64,000 nucleotides of DNA from Rarobacter faecitabidus. Its GTDB lineage: Bacteria > Actinomycetota > Actinomycetes > Actinomycetales > Cellulomonadaceae. The stretch lies in the NCBI RefSeq assembly GCF_006716265.1, contig NZ_VFOS01000005.1, forward strand, positions 62,001 to 126,000. The letters run 5' to 3'. Below are positions 54,155 to 62,720 of this stretch, in pieces (positions within the stretch are counted from its first letter, which is position 1; every line of letters starts with the position of its first letter). The position numbers were made by a program, and so were the translations under genes. A model generated the notes under the pieces. It did not search any database, was not told the origin of the DNA, and worked only from the letters and a program-made list of their open reading frames with translations.

Positions 54155-54802
54155 ATGATTCGGATCGTGATCGCCGATGACCAGGACCTCATTCGTGCCG
54201 GACTGCAGGCGATCATCGATGCCGAACCGGACTTGAAGGTGCTGGGCCAGGCCCGCAATGGGGCTGAGGCGGCGAAGCTGGCCGCGTCCACCGGCGCCGA
54301 TGTCGTGCTCATGGACGTGCAGATGCCTGATTCGGACGGCCTGGAAGGAATCACCGCGCTCGCGGAATCAGGCAGTCCCGCCCGCGTGATCGTCCTGACC
54401 ATGTTCGATCTGGATGACTACGTCTTCCGCGCGCTCAAGGCAGGCGCCAGCGGATTCCTGCTGAAGACCACGCCACCAGAGGAACTGATCGATGCGATTC
54501 GTGCCGTGCACGAGGGCCGCCGCATGTTCGCGCCGTCGGTGACCGACCGGCTGGTTAGTTCCTACGTGGCCGGTCACGGCGGCGGGGATGATTCCGGCCA
54601 GCGCCTTGCGATCCTCTCGGAGCGCGAACGCCAGGTCTTCGACGCGATCACTAAGGGGATGTCCAATGCCGAGATCGGCGCCGCCCTCTTCCTCAGCGAA
54701 GCGACCGTCAAAACGTATGTGACGCGGATTCTCGGTAAATTGCGGCTGCGCGATCGAGTCCAAGCGGTCATCCTCGCGTATGAATGCGGGGCGATGGGCT
54801 GA
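54155..54802 (+). CDS. NarL/FixJ-family response regulator
   Basis: 215 aa. The receiver domain has the acidic pair Asp8-Asp9, phospho-acceptor Asp54 (VVLMDVQMPD) and Lys in ALKAGASGFLLK. The C-terminal LuxR-type HTH is LSERERQVFDAITKGMSNAEIGAALFLSEATVKTYVTRILGKLRLRDRV. It follows the kinase gene after 2 bp, so the two are co-translated and cognate. The target genes are not known. Confidence 0.93.
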   Translation: MIRIVIADDQDLIRAGLQAIIDAEPDLKVLGQARNGAEAAKLAASTGADVVLMDVQMPDSDGLEGITALAESGSPARVIVLTMFDLDDYVFRALKAGASGFLLKTTPPEELIDAIRAVHEGRRMFAPSVTDRLVSSYVAGHGGGDDSGQRLAILSERERQVFDAITKGMSNAEIGAALFLSEATVKTYVTRILGKLRLRDRVQAVILAYECGAMG

Positions 54803-54814
54803 CGCCCGCCTGCA

Positions 54815-54940
54815 CCGGGCGCGGGGCGCGGGGCGCGGCACGATGAGCGCGGGGCGCGGGGCGCGGGGCGCGGGGCGCGGGGCGCGGCAGGATGAGCGCG
54901 GGGCGCGGGGCGCGGGGCGCGGGGCGCGGCACGGTGGGTG
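54815..54940. repeat. GCGGGGC minisatellite
   Basis: Irregular tandem runs of GCGGGGC are broken by two near-identical spacers (CGATGAGCGCGGGG and GGATGAGCGCGGGG). No gene fits. It begins just after the response regulator stop. The whole gap 54803-55243 holds this repeat, the copied permease end at 54979 and an orphan frame to 55139. Confidence 0.8.
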
Positions 54941-54978
54941 CCGGTCACGGTGCGCGGACCCCGTCGATGCCGCCCGCA

Positions 54979-55032
54979 TTAGGCGGTGCGCCGCCGTAGC
55001 GTAGCCGCGCCGAGGACGAGCATCCCGACGGT
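54979..55032. repeat. 54-bp direct repeat, left copy (duplicate of permease 3' end)
   Basis: Identical to 56372-56425, which is the 3' end of the ABC-2 permease gene (reverse strand; tail GMLVLGAATLRRRTA and stop). Here it has no gene attached, so it is a detached gene end. Confidence 0.9.
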
Positions 55033-55139
55033 CTGGCGGCATCTGAGAGCGGTGGGCGGTGCGGGGATCAACGCGCATTCCGGGTACGCGGTCGCCTACG
55101 GCATGGGCGCGAGCCTTCCGGCGACGCTCCCCTTCTGAC
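55030..55139 (+). pseudogene. Orphan C-terminal gene fragment
   Basis: The + frame directly after the 54-bp repeat reads TVWRHLRAVGG, then HSGYAVAYGMGASLPATLPF and a stop at 55137-55139. It has protein-like composition but no start. I take it to be the end of a lost gene. The family is not recognised. Confidence 0.35.
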
Positions 55140-55243
55140 GTGACTCAGCACCCGTGGGGCGCGGCGACGATCCTGTCGGCGTGCCGTGAAGTTTCTGTGT
55201 GCGCTCTAGTGCTGGCTCGTGCGCTCCCATAGGCTCATGTGCC

Positions 55244-55723
55244 ATGACGGTTCCTGCCGAGGCGCACCCGCGCAAGGGCACGCGCCTCGGAATTCTCCTT
55301 GTTCTCGTCGGTCTCGCTGTGACGTGCGTGCTCGCGGTAGTGACGATCTTAATCTGGCGTTATGCGCACGAGTTCCTACCCTGCGAGGTCCAGGACCGGG
55401 CGAACGAACAGATCATCGCCGAGGCGTGGGCGGAGATCTCTCCTACGGCTTTGCATGAGGAGTACGGCATCGGTGCCTGCGATGAAGACCCGATGGTCTA
55501 CTCGCCGACTGAAATGCCCAGCGGGACGAGGGAGCAACTGGTGCAAGGTTTCGTGGATGCTGGTTGGAAAGTCGTAGAGGGTGCATACAAGTATGACGAA
55601 GCTGAGCCAGAAGACATGACGGTCTTGCGGAAGACCGTTCGACAGCGTCCACTGGAGGCGGACATCTTCACTCTCGATGACACGATGTCCGTCGACATCT
55701 TTGTAAGAGGATTCGGGTATTGA
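55244..55723 (+). CDS. Small single-pass membrane protein, tandem paralog 1
   Basis: 159 aa from ATG 55244. One N-terminal helix (LGILLVLVGLAVTCVLAVVTILIW) precedes an exported domain with FLPCEVQDRANEQIIAEAWAEIS, GACDEDP and LVQGFVDAGWKVVE. The two Cys are conserved in the next gene and probably form a disulfide. It ends at TGATG shared with the start of paralog 2. It lies between copies of a 54-bp direct repeat. The family was not recognised. Confidence 0.7.
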   Translation: MTVPAEAHPRKGTRLGILLVLVGLAVTCVLAVVTILIWRYAHEFLPCEVQDRANEQIIAEAWAEISPTALHEEYGIGACDEDPMVYSPTEMPSGTREQLVQGFVDAGWKVVEGAYKYDEAEPEDMTVLRKTVRQRPLEADIFTLDDTMSVDIFVRGFGY

Positions 55724-56313
55724 TGCAGCGGATTAATAAGCACGCAAGGCTGCAATGCAAATCGCCTGCAGGGAATTGCACGGATGAGCAAGAAGCGACG
55801 AGTTCCCCCTCCGAGCCTTCCGACGCTCAAATGCACCAGCGAAAGCGGCGCAGAAAGCACCGACGGCGTGAGTTCCTGATCCTGGTGCTGGGGCTCTGTG
55901 TCTTTGCTTCGCTGCTCGCCGGCGCGTTCTGGTGGCGCTTCGGACACGAGTTCCAACCCTGTGACGTGCAGGATCGGGAGAACGATCGCATCATCGCAAC
56001 CGCTTGGGCAGAGGTATCCACATTGCCTCTGGAAGACGGCGGTTCCGGCGGTGCCTGCGACAGCGATCCGAAGGAATTCAGCTCCCAGCGGCTACCCGCA
56101 ACAGAGCGTGACAGCCTGGTCCAGCGTTTCTTGGCGGCCGGCTGGAAGCTGACGGAGGACTCCGAGGCGATGGCGATGGCGCCGAATGCATTCGGGATAA
56201 CGTCCTGGGAAGGCTTCAGCAAGCGGGTTCGATGGCGACCGCTCAGCGCGAGTCTCACTGAGTTCGATGGCGGGATCAGCGTCACCCTCCGTGTCGAAGG
56301 GTCTGCTTTCTAG
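55723..56313 (+). CDS. Small single-pass membrane protein, tandem paralog 2
   Basis: 196 aa from ATG 55723, overlapping the previous stop by one base (TGATG). A basic cytoplasmic stretch (RKRRRKHRRREF) and a helix (LILVLGLCVFASLLAGAFWW) come first. The exported domain is like paralog 1: FQPCDVQDRENDRIIATAWAEVS, GACDSDP and LVQRFLAAGWKL. The N-terminal 45 residues are unlike paralog 1. Sharing of HEFxPCxVQDR shows duplication. The function is unknown. Confidence 0.7.
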   Translation: MQRINKHARLQCKSPAGNCTDEQEATSSPSEPSDAQMHQRKRRRKHRRREFLILVLGLCVFASLLAGAFWWRFGHEFQPCDVQDRENDRIIATAWAEVSTLPLEDGGSGGACDSDPKEFSSQRLPATERDSLVQRFLAAGWKLTEDSEAMAMAPNAFGITSWEGFSKRVRWRPLSASLTEFDGGISVTLRVEGSAF

Positions 56314-56371
56314 GTGGCTGTGAGCATCGTCCGGAGCGGATGATGCCGGTGGTCCTTCTATGCGATCCGCC

Positions 56372-56425
56372 TTAGGCGGTGCGCCGCCGTAGCGTAGCCG
56401 CGCCGAGGACGAGCATCCCGACGGT
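56372..56425. repeat. 54-bp direct repeat, right copy
   Basis: Identical to 54979-55032; here it forms the 3' end of the ABC-2 permease gene. The pair flanks the two small membrane-protein genes with 1339 bp between them. Confidence 0.9.
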
Positions 56426-57085
56426 GAATACGGCGACGACCAGCGCGGGCGCAACGATCTGCGGGGAGGGCTCGGAGGCCACGCGTTGCATGGCATCAAC
56501 CGCGTAGCTGAGCGGTAGCACGTTGGAGACGGCGTGCAGGATGGCGGGCATTTGATAGCGCGGTACCAGGAGTCCGCACAGCAGGAATTGCGGAAGGACG
56601 ATCGCGGGGAAGAACTGAACAGCCTGGAACTCGGTGCGCGCGAATGCACTGACGAACAACCCCAGCGACATCCCGAGCAGCGCGTCGAGCACGGCGATGA
56701 GCACCAGCAGTCCGCCCGGTCCCGCGGGCTTGACGCCGAGCGGGCCGAGCAGCAGCGCGGACGCGATCAGCGCCTGGACGATGGCGAGCGCGCCGAACGC
56801 CAGCGCGTATCCGCCGATGAAACCCACCTTGGAGATGGGCAGCGTTAGTAGCCGTTCTAGGGTCCCCGAGCGCCGCTCGCGCAACACCGTGATCGAGGTG
56901 ACGAGGAACATCACGACCAGCGGGAAGATCGCGAGCAGCGCCGGGCCCAACTCGTCGAAAATCGCCTTGCCGTCATAGACCCACCACAGCAGCGACAGCA
57001 GAACGCACGGCAGTACGAAGATCATGGCGAGGGTGCGCGGGTCGTGCCGCAGTTGTTGCAGCACTCGCTTAGCGGTTGGGATCAC
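56372..57085 (-). CDS. ABC-2 type transporter permease
   Basis: 237 aa with six membrane helices and the ABC-2 layout: an N-terminal helix (TLAMIFVLPCVLLSLLWWVY), then RERRSGTLERLLTLPISKVGFIGGYALAF, then a C-terminal NVLPLSYAVDAM segment. It overlaps the ATPase stop by 4 bp. Such pairs export drugs, lipids or antibiotics. It is similar in kind to DrrB/YhhJ-type permeases. The substrate is unknown. Confidence 0.88.
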   Translation of the reverse strand: MIPTAKRVLQQLRHDPRTLAMIFVLPCVLLSLLWWVYDGKAIFDELGPALLAIFPLVVMFLVTSITVLRERRSGTLERLLTLPISKVGFIGGYALAFGALAIVQALIASALLLGPLGVKPAGPGGLLVLIAVLDALLGMSLGLFVSAFARTEFQAVQFFPAIVLPQFLLCGLLVPRYQMPAILHAVSNVLPLSYAVDAMQRVASEPSPQIVAPALVVAVFTVGMLVLGAATLRRRTA

Positions 57086-57858
57086 TCGTCCCCCTCCCGT
57101 CCCGTACTGGCGATCTGCAGGAACGCCTCATCGGCACTCGCGGCGCCTGTGCGCTCCAGCAGAGCGTTCGGCGGGCCGTGGAAGACGAGTTCCCCTGCAC
57201 GTAGCAGCAACAGTTGATCGCAGTGGGTGGCCTCGTCCATCACATGACTCGAGATCAGCAGCGAGCAGCCCGAGCCGGCCAGCTGCCGGAACAACTCCCA
57301 CAGCGATGCGCGCAGCACGGGGTCGAGGCCCACGGTGGGTTCGTCGAGCACGAGCAGGTCCGGGCTGCCTAGCAACGCACACGCGAGGGACACGCGCGAA
57401 CGCTGTCCGCCCGAGAGCGTGCCGACCAGCTGCTTTCCGCGATCGGCCAGGCCGACGCGTTCGAGGACGTCGTCCGCCGCTTGCCGGGGTGCACCGCCAC
57501 GACCCAGGGCGATGCGCGCGAAGTAGTCGGCGTTCTCCCGGACCGTCAGGTCCGAGTACACGCTCGGTGCCTGCGTCACGTAGCCGATACGGCGGCGCAG
57601 ACCGGGATCGCCTGCGGGCTCGCCCAGCACGGTGACCGTGCCGCTCGCGACCAGTTGGATGCCCATGATGGCGCGCATCAGCGTCGTCTTCCCGCTGCCC
57701 GATGGGCCGAGAAGGCCGGTGATCTTGCCCGCGGGCACGCTCAGGGAGATTCCGGGCAGGACGAGCGCTCCGCCGCGCTCCACGCGTAGCGATCTCACCG
57801 TGACGGCTGCGGTGGCATCGTCGGCGAACTCGGGGCGGGCGCTGCGGCCTGTGTTCAC
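57082..57858 (-). CDS. ABC transporter ATP-binding protein (drug-export type)
   Basis: 258 aa. Walker A GPSGSGKTT, Q-loop VTQAPSVYSDLTVREN, signature LSGGQRSR, Walker B LLVLDEPTVGLDP and H-loop SSHVMDEA. It is closest to CcmA/DrrA-type ATPases. It is translationally coupled to the ABC-2 permease (ATGA overlap). It starts with GTG and lies 55 bp downstream of cysA, but the role is probably separate from sulfate uptake. Confidence 0.9.
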   Translation of the reverse strand: MNTGRSARPEFADDATAAVTVRSLRVERGGALVLPGISLSVPAGKITGLLGPSGSGKTTLMRAIMGIQLVASGTVTVLGEPAGDPGLRRRIGYVTQAPSVYSDLTVRENADYFARIALGRGGAPRQAADDVLERVGLADRGKQLVGTLSGGQRSRVSLACALLGSPDLLVLDEPTVGLDPVLRASLWELFRQLAGSGCSLLISSHVMDEATHCDQLLLLRAGELVFHGPPNALLERTGAASADEAFLQIASTGREGDE

Positions 57859-57913
57859 CCTGCGAACCTACCACCCGGGGCAGTGCGCTGGTCGGGAAGG
57901 GGAAGGCCGCGGG

Positions 57914-58897
57914 CTACCGCGCCGCGATAAGCGTTCCCACCCGCGGGCGCAATCCCACGACCTGGCCGCTTTCCAGGCCGAGTTCGCGTGCCTCGGATCG
58001 GGTGAGCGTCACGTTCACCGTGTCATCCGTGCCGGAAAGCGGCTCAACGAACACCCGCACCTCGAACCCGATGCGCAGCAGGCGGGTGATCCGGCCCAGG
58101 GTCACGTCGGCGGCGGCCGACTCCGGTGAGGCGTTCACGGACGCGATCTCGATGTCGTGCGGGCGGATCGCTGCTCCGCCTAGGCGCGTGATCGGCCCCA
58201 GGAATTCGAGTACGAAGTCATTTGCGGGGCGGTCGTACAGGTCGTCAGGCGTGCCCACCTGCTCGACGCGGCCGTTGTTGATCACCACGATGTTGTCGGC
58301 GACCTCGAGGGCCTCCTCCTGATCGTGCGTGACGAACACGGTCGTGACGTGAACCTCGTCGTGGAGGCGGCGCAGCCAGTCGCGCAGTTCCTTGCGAACC
58401 TTCGCATCGAGCGCACCGAACGGCTCGTCGAGCAGCAGCACCTTGGGCTCGATCGCGAGCGCGCGGGCGAGCGCCATGCGCTGGCGCTGGCCGCCTGAGA
58501 GCTGCGATGGCAGGCGGTCGGCGAACTGGCTCAGGTGCACCAGTTCGAGCATGTCCTTGACCCGCGCCGCTATCTCCTCCTTCGGCTTCTTGCGGATCTC
58601 GAGCCCGAACGCGACGTTCTTGGCAACGCTCATGTGCTTGAACGCGGCGTAGTGCTGGAACACGAACCCGACGCCGCGGCGCTGGGCCGGGACATTGGTT
58701 GCGTCCGCACCTTCGATCTCGATCCTTCCCGTGTCGGGGCGCTCCAAGCCGGCGATGATGCGCAGAAGCGTCGACTTGCCGCCGCCAGAGGGGCCGAGTA
58801 GCGCTGTCAGGCCGCCGCTCGGGATCGACAGATTGATGTCCGCCAGCGCGACGAAGTCGCCGAAGTTCTTGCCCACCTGCGTGATTTCGATGCTCAC
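57914..58897 (-). CDS. cysA: Sulfate/thiosulfate ABC importer ATP-binding protein CysA
   Basis: 327 aa. Walker [10 protein letters not shown] (Lys41), Q-loop [13 protein letters not shown], signature [15 protein letters not shown], Walker [29 protein letters not shown]. The last typifies CysA. A C-terminal TOBE-like regulatory domain is included. It is the last gene of sbp-cysT-cysW-cysA, and its start overlaps cysW by 4 bp. It powers sulfate or thiosulfate import for cysteine and methionine synthesis. Confidence 0.93.
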   Translation of the reverse strand: MSIEITQVGKNFGDFVALADINLSIPSGGLTALLGPSGGGKSTLLRIIAGLERPDTGRIEIEGADATNVPAQRRGVGFVFQHYAAFKHMSVAKNVAFGLEIRKKPKEEIAARVKDMLELVHLSQFADRLPSQLSGGQRQRMALARALAIEPKVLLLDEPFGALDAKVRKELRDWLRRLHDEVHVTTVFVTHDQEEALEVADNIVVINNGRVEQVGTPDDLYDRPANDFVLEFLGPITRLGGAAIRPHDIEIASVNASPESAAADVTLGRITRLLRIGFEVRVFVEPLSGTDDTVNVTLTRSEARELGLESGQVVGLRPRVGTLIAAR

Positions 58898-59784
58898 TTC
58901 TGCTCCTCCTTGGGGCGCAGGAACGTCACCACGACGAGTGCGGCGACAGCGATAAGGGTCAGCAGGAACGCGGTCGCGTACGCCGTGCTCTGCTGGAATT
59001 CCAGGTACTTATCCTCGACCACGAGCGTGGCCGTCTGGGTGCGCTGAGAGATGTTGCCGGAGACGATCTTGACGGCACCGAACTCCCCGAGCGAGCGGGC
59101 GAGCGATAGGACCACGCCGTAGAGCAGCGCCCACTTGATCGACGGGATCGTGATGCGGCGGAACGTCTGCCAGGGGCCGGCCCCGAGTGAGCGGGCGGCG
59201 AGCTCCTGGTCGGTGCCGATCTCCTGCAGGATTGGCACGAGCTCGCGGATCACGAGCGGTAGCGACACGAACGCCGTGGCCATGACGATTCCCGGCGTGG
59301 AGAAGATGATCGAGATGCCGGCGTTCTCCAGTCCCGGCCCGAACAGCCCATTGCGCGGGCCGTACGCGAGCAGTAGCGCCAGGCCGACGACGACCGGGGA
59401 GACGGAGAGCGGCAGATCGAGCAAGGTCGAGAATGCGCGCCGGCCGGGGAACTTGTAGCGGACCAGCAGTAGGGAAGCGACGATGCCGAACACCGTGTTG
59501 ATCAGGACGGCCCAGAAGGCGACCTGAACGGTCAGGATGAGCGCCTTCGTCACGGCCGGATCCTGGAGCGCCGTCTGCAGCGAGTTGCCGTCGCTGAACG
59601 TCTCGACCGCGACGAGCGAGACCGGCCAGATCACCAAGGCGGTCAGGTACACGATCACGAGGATGCGGCGCGCGTACGTGCCGGTTGTCTTGCGCTGCCA
59701 GCGGCGGGTTGGCCGGCGCGCGGGTGCAGGGGCGCCGGTTATGGACGATTCCTGCGCCGCTTCGAGGGTGATGCCGCTAGCCAC
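58894..59784 (-). CDS. cysW: Sulfate/thiosulfate ABC importer permease CysW
   Basis: 296 aa, six helices. The EAA-like motif [30 protein letters not shown] contacts the ATPase. The N-terminal stretch of about 30 residues is hydrophilic and basic. It overlaps the cysT stop by 8 bp and the cysA start by 4 bp. The family segment [19 protein letters not shown] is typical of CysW. Confidence 0.93.
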   Translation of the reverse strand: MASGITLEAAQESSITGAPAPARRPTRRWQRKTTGTYARRILVIVYLTALVIWPVSLVAVETFSDGNSLQTALQDPAVTKALILTVQVAFWAVLINTVFGIVASLLLVRYKFPGRRAFSTLLDLPLSVSPVVVGLALLLAYGPRNGLFGPGLENAGISIIFSTPGIVMATAFVSLPLVIRELVPILQEIGTDQELAARSLGAGPWQTFRRITIPSIKWALLYGVVLSLARSLGEFGAVKIVSGNISQRTQTATLVVEDKYLEFQQSTAYATAFLLTLIAVAALVVVTFLRPKEEQK

Positions 59785-60622
59785 GTCGCGCCACCTTCCG
59801 GGAGATGAGGTCGAGGGCGATGATGGCGGCGAGCGCCACGACGAGCAGGATCAGTGCCACCGAGGCGGCGGCTCCGACGTTGTCGTTCTCGATGTAGCTG
59901 AAGATGCGGACGGCGGCCACCTCGGAGACGAAGGGGAGGTTGCCGGACAGCAGGACGAGCGAGCCGTACTCCGAGATGCCACGGGCGAACGCGAGCGTTG
60001 CCCCAGCCGTGATGGCGGGCACGAGCGACGGCAGGACCACGCGCGTCCACACCTGGAGGCGGCTCGCGCCGAGCGAGCGTGCCGCCTCCTCGACCTCCGG
60101 CTCGAGTTCGAGCAACACCGGCTGAACGGTGCGGACCACGAACGGCACCGTCACGAACAGCAGCGCCAGGAACACGGATGCCTCCGTGTTGGCGATATCA
60201 ATGCCCAGCGGGCTCTTGGGTCCATATGTGCTGAGCAGGACCAGGCCGGCCACGATGGTCGGCAGCGCGAACGGGATGTCGATGACGACCTCCAGCAGGC
60301 GCTTGCCGGGGAAATTGTCGCGGACGAGCACCCAGGCGATGAGCGTTCCCGCGACGGCGTTGATAGCCGTCACGTAGAACGCCTGGCGCACGGTGAGCCA
60401 GATGGCGGCGGAGGTCTGCGGGTTGGTCAGCGTCGCCACGAAGTTGTCCCAGCCGCCGTCCACTGCCTGCACGATCACGAGTGCAAGCGGAATGAGGACC
60501 AGCAGGGAGAACCACATCACCGTGAGTCCCAGGCCGATTCCGGCCGGGCGGGTGAGGTTGTGGCGGGGCACGCGCACGCCCGCTCGCTTGGCCGTCTTCT
60601 GGCTCACCGCGCTTAAGCTCAA
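59777..60622 (-). CDS. cysT: Sulfate/thiosulfate ABC importer permease CysT (CysU)
   Basis: 281 aa, six helices. The EAA-like motif is EEAARSLGASRLQVWTRVVLPSLVPAI, with GISEYGSLVLLSGNLPF as usual for CysT. The start overlaps the sbp stop (ATGA), and it is followed by cysW with an 8-bp overlap. With CysW it forms the membrane channel of the sulfate importer. Confidence 0.93.
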   Translation of the reverse strand: MSLSAVSQKTAKRAGVRVPRHNLTRPAGIGLGLTVMWFSLLVLIPLALVIVQAVDGGWDNFVATLTNPQTSAAIWLTVRQAFYVTAINAVAGTLIAWVLVRDNFPGKRLLEVVIDIPFALPTIVAGLVLLSTYGPKSPLGIDIANTEASVFLALLFVTVPFVVRTVQPVLLELEPEVEEAARSLGASRLQVWTRVVLPSLVPAITAGATLAFARGISEYGSLVLLSGNLPFVSEVAAVRIFSYIENDNVGAAASVALILLVVALAAIIALDLISRKVARRG

Positions 60623-61647
60623 CTCAGGCCCGCCTCACTCTGCAGCTTCGTGATGATGCCGTCGTTCTCGTCGAAGAACTTGGAGTTGACTTCCTTCCAC
60701 CCGCCGAAGTCGCCGTCGATGGTGAAGAGCGTCGGAACCTCCGGGAACGGGTTCGACGGATCGTTGGCGCCTTCGACGTTGCCGATCTCGACGTCACCGG
60801 CGGAGGCCAAGGGGCGGAAGCCCTTGGAGGCATAAATCTTCTGACCTTCGGCGGACAGCGCGAAGTCGAGGTAGGACTGTGCCTTCTCGTTCGCGTCCTT
60901 GGTGACTGCGGCCGGGTTTTCGATGAGGAGGGTGTCGGCGGGGACGATGTAGTCGAACTTCTCGCCCTGTTGACGAGCGAGGATGGCCTCGTTCTCGTAG
61001 GAAATCAGGACGTCACCCGTGCCGGACTGGAACGCTTGCGTGGCGTCACGGCCCGAGCCGGGGAATGCCGCTACGTTGCCGAGGATCTTGGCGAGGAACT
61101 CCTTCGCGTCGTCCTCGGATCCGCCTCCGGCGATGATGTGCTGCCAGGCTCCGAGGATGTTCCAGCGGGCCGCGCCGGACGAGCCGGGGTTGGGTGTCAC
61201 GATGCTGACCCCGTCCTTTGCGAGATCGTCCCAGCCGGTGATGCCCTTGGGGTTGCCTTCGCGTACGACGAGGACGACGACCGAGTCGGTCACGATTCCC
61301 TTGTTTGCGCCGGCGTTCCAGGATTCATCGACCAGCCCTGCCTCCACGAGGCGCGTGACGTCGGGGGTGACGGAGAAGTGGACCACATCGGCCTTGAGAC
61401 CACCGGCGACGGCGCGGCTCTGGTCTCCCGACGCGCCGTAGGACTCAGTCCACGTCACGCCCTTTCCGTCATCGGTCTTGCCCCACTCCGCTTGGACGGC
61501 GTTGTTTCCGGCCTTGGGGACGGCGAATCCGACGAGGGAGAGTTCGGTGCTTTCTGCGCCACCTCCCGACCCGCAAGCCGTCAGGCTCAAGGTGGCGGCG
61601 ATGGCCGCTACTGCGGCGGTGATCCGGCGTGCACGGGCGAGCTTCAT
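60619..61647 (-). CDS. sbp: Sulfate-binding lipoprotein (Sbp/CysP)
   Basis: 342 aa from ATG 61647 (AGAGG five bases upstream). The lipoprotein signal ends LSLTACGS, so the protein is lipid-anchored outside the cell membrane. The type-II binding fold has the family segments VPKAGNNAVQAEW, GASGDQSRAV, KADVVHFSVTPDV, PNPGSSGAARWNILGAW and GDVLISYENEAIL. It is the first gene of the importer operon. It captures sulfate or thiosulfate and hands it to CysT/CysW. Confidence 0.92.
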   Translation of the reverse strand: MKLARARRITAAVAAIAATLSLTACGSGGGAESTELSLVGFAVPKAGNNAVQAEWGKTDDGKGVTWTESYGASGDQSRAVAGGLKADVVHFSVTPDVTRLVEAGLVDESWNAGANKGIVTDSVVVLVVREGNPKGITGWDDLAKDGVSIVTPNPGSSGAARWNILGAWQHIIAGGGSEDDAKEFLAKILGNVAAFPGSGRDATQAFQSGTGDVLISYENEAILARQQGEKFDYIVPADTLLIENPAAVTKDANEKAQSYLDFALSAEGQKIYASKGFRPLASAGDVEIGNVEGANDPSNPFPEVPTLFTIDGDFGGWKEVNSKFFDENDGIITKLQSEAGLS

Positions 61648-62047
61648 GGGTACCTCTTGATCTTTGCTGGTGCGAAACAAATGCGTTGATAGCCGATCAA
61701 GGCGACTACACCGCTAAACCCTACTGGCGTACACGAGAATAACACCATGTGCGGATGGGGCATCTCGAAACGTGGACTGGCGTCTCAAAATGACGCGTGT
61801 TTCGCGCCGCTCAGGTCCGCCAATGGTGCGGCCCCCGGCGCGCACTCACGCTTCGCCACCTTCGCCGCGCCCACCCGTGAGCAACTCGTTACACAGTCGG
61901 GGGATATTCGAGGTCGAAGCTGCTCTCGCCGCCACCGTGTTTGCGATGCCGATGAAGTCACGACGTGCGCGCGGTTCGAGGCAGACAAATCTAAGTGCGA
62001 GGCAGTAGGAAGCCCCGCCGCTGCATATCCGGGCCTCTGCCGATATC
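61648..62047. other. Intergenic region upstream of the sulfate operon
   Basis: No protein-like frame with a ribosome site was found. It must contain the sbp promoter near 61690-61750 on the reverse strand, but no clear -35/-10 pair stands out. Confidence 0.4.
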
Positions 62048-62071
62048 CCGGCCACTACTCAACGTGGCCGG
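62048..62071 (-). terminator. Hairpin after the small membrane-protein gene
   Basis: Perfect 8-bp arms CCGGCCAC (62048-62055) and GTGGCCGG (62064-62071) with an 8-base loop, 14 bases beyond the stop at 62085. Confidence 0.5.
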
Positions 62072-62084
62072 ACGCATAGTCCTA

Positions 62085-62465
62085 CTACGATCCTGCGATG
62101 GCGAAGGTGAGGACCGCGATAAGCGGGGGCAGGAATGCGAGCGCCACGCCAATGCGGTCTAAGTTCCGGCTGAAGCGGAACATCTGTATGAGGGAAACGA
62201 TCGCTCCTGCGAATCCAACGGCACCGCCGAACAGCGCGACGTTCAAGGCAGTCTGCACCTCGTCTACGGACCGATCGCCGCCAAAGATGAGGAGCGCCCA
62301 GAACGCGGGATACGCGATGAGCGTCAAGGTGATGCCGATCCAGGACAGTGCCCGATCTGACTTGCCCGGCTGCTTGCGAGGCTTGCTCGCGCTCGGGAGC
62401 GGCGACGCGTCCGGCGTGACGTCGCGATCTGGCGCCGATGGGCCCCGCCCGGTGGATGCGGTCAT
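62085..62465 (-). CDS. Small integral membrane protein, unknown function
   Basis: 126 aa from ATG 62465, with AAGGAG six bases upstream. A hydrophilic Ser/Pro/Lys-rich N-terminus of about 50 residues is followed by three helices (WIGITLTLIAYPAFWALLIFG, VALFGGAVGFAGAIVSLIQMF, IGVALAFLPPLIAVLTFAIAG). It is divergent from the riboswitch-metF unit. No family was recognised. Confidence 0.7.
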   Translation of the reverse strand: MTASTGRGPSAPDRDVTPDASPLPSASKPRKQPGKSDRALSWIGITLTLIAYPAFWALLIFGGDRSVDEVQTALNVALFGGAVGFAGAIVSLIQMFRFSRNLDRIGVALAFLPPLIAVLTFAIAGS

Positions 62466-62599
62466 GGGGTTCTCCTTGAATATTGGGACGTTGAGAACTG
62501 TAGCCCGAGAGTCGCCGTCGCGCCCGGCGGTGGGGCGACTCCCGCATGTCCGCATGCTGGATGTTGTTGTGTCCATGATGAGAACTTTCCATTAGAGTA

Positions 62600-62703
62600 T
62601 GAGGCGACCATCCAGAGCGGCTGAGAGACCTGGCTCGTTGATGCCGCAGCAACCCCCCGGTGCACAGCGCCGGCACGGTGCTACCGCCAGGAGCGATGGA
62701 ATG
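62600..62703 (+). promoter_or_regulatory. SAM-I (S-box) riboswitch upstream of metF
   Basis: Bases from CCATCCAGAG through GCTGAGAGACCTGGCTC, GCAGCAACC and GGTGCTACCGCC to GGAGCGATGGA match the SAM-I core in order. Helix P1 forms between CCATC (62608-62612) and GATGG (62695-62699). It ends about 20 bases before the metF start and covers the approach to its AGGAGG. Translation-level or termination control by S-adenosylmethionine is expected. Confidence 0.85.
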
Positions 62704-62720
62704 CCGTCAGGAGGCTCGCC

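Noticed and set aside
61747-62079. 110-aa frame upstream of the sulfate operon
   Set aside because: No ribosome site, no domain and random-looking composition.
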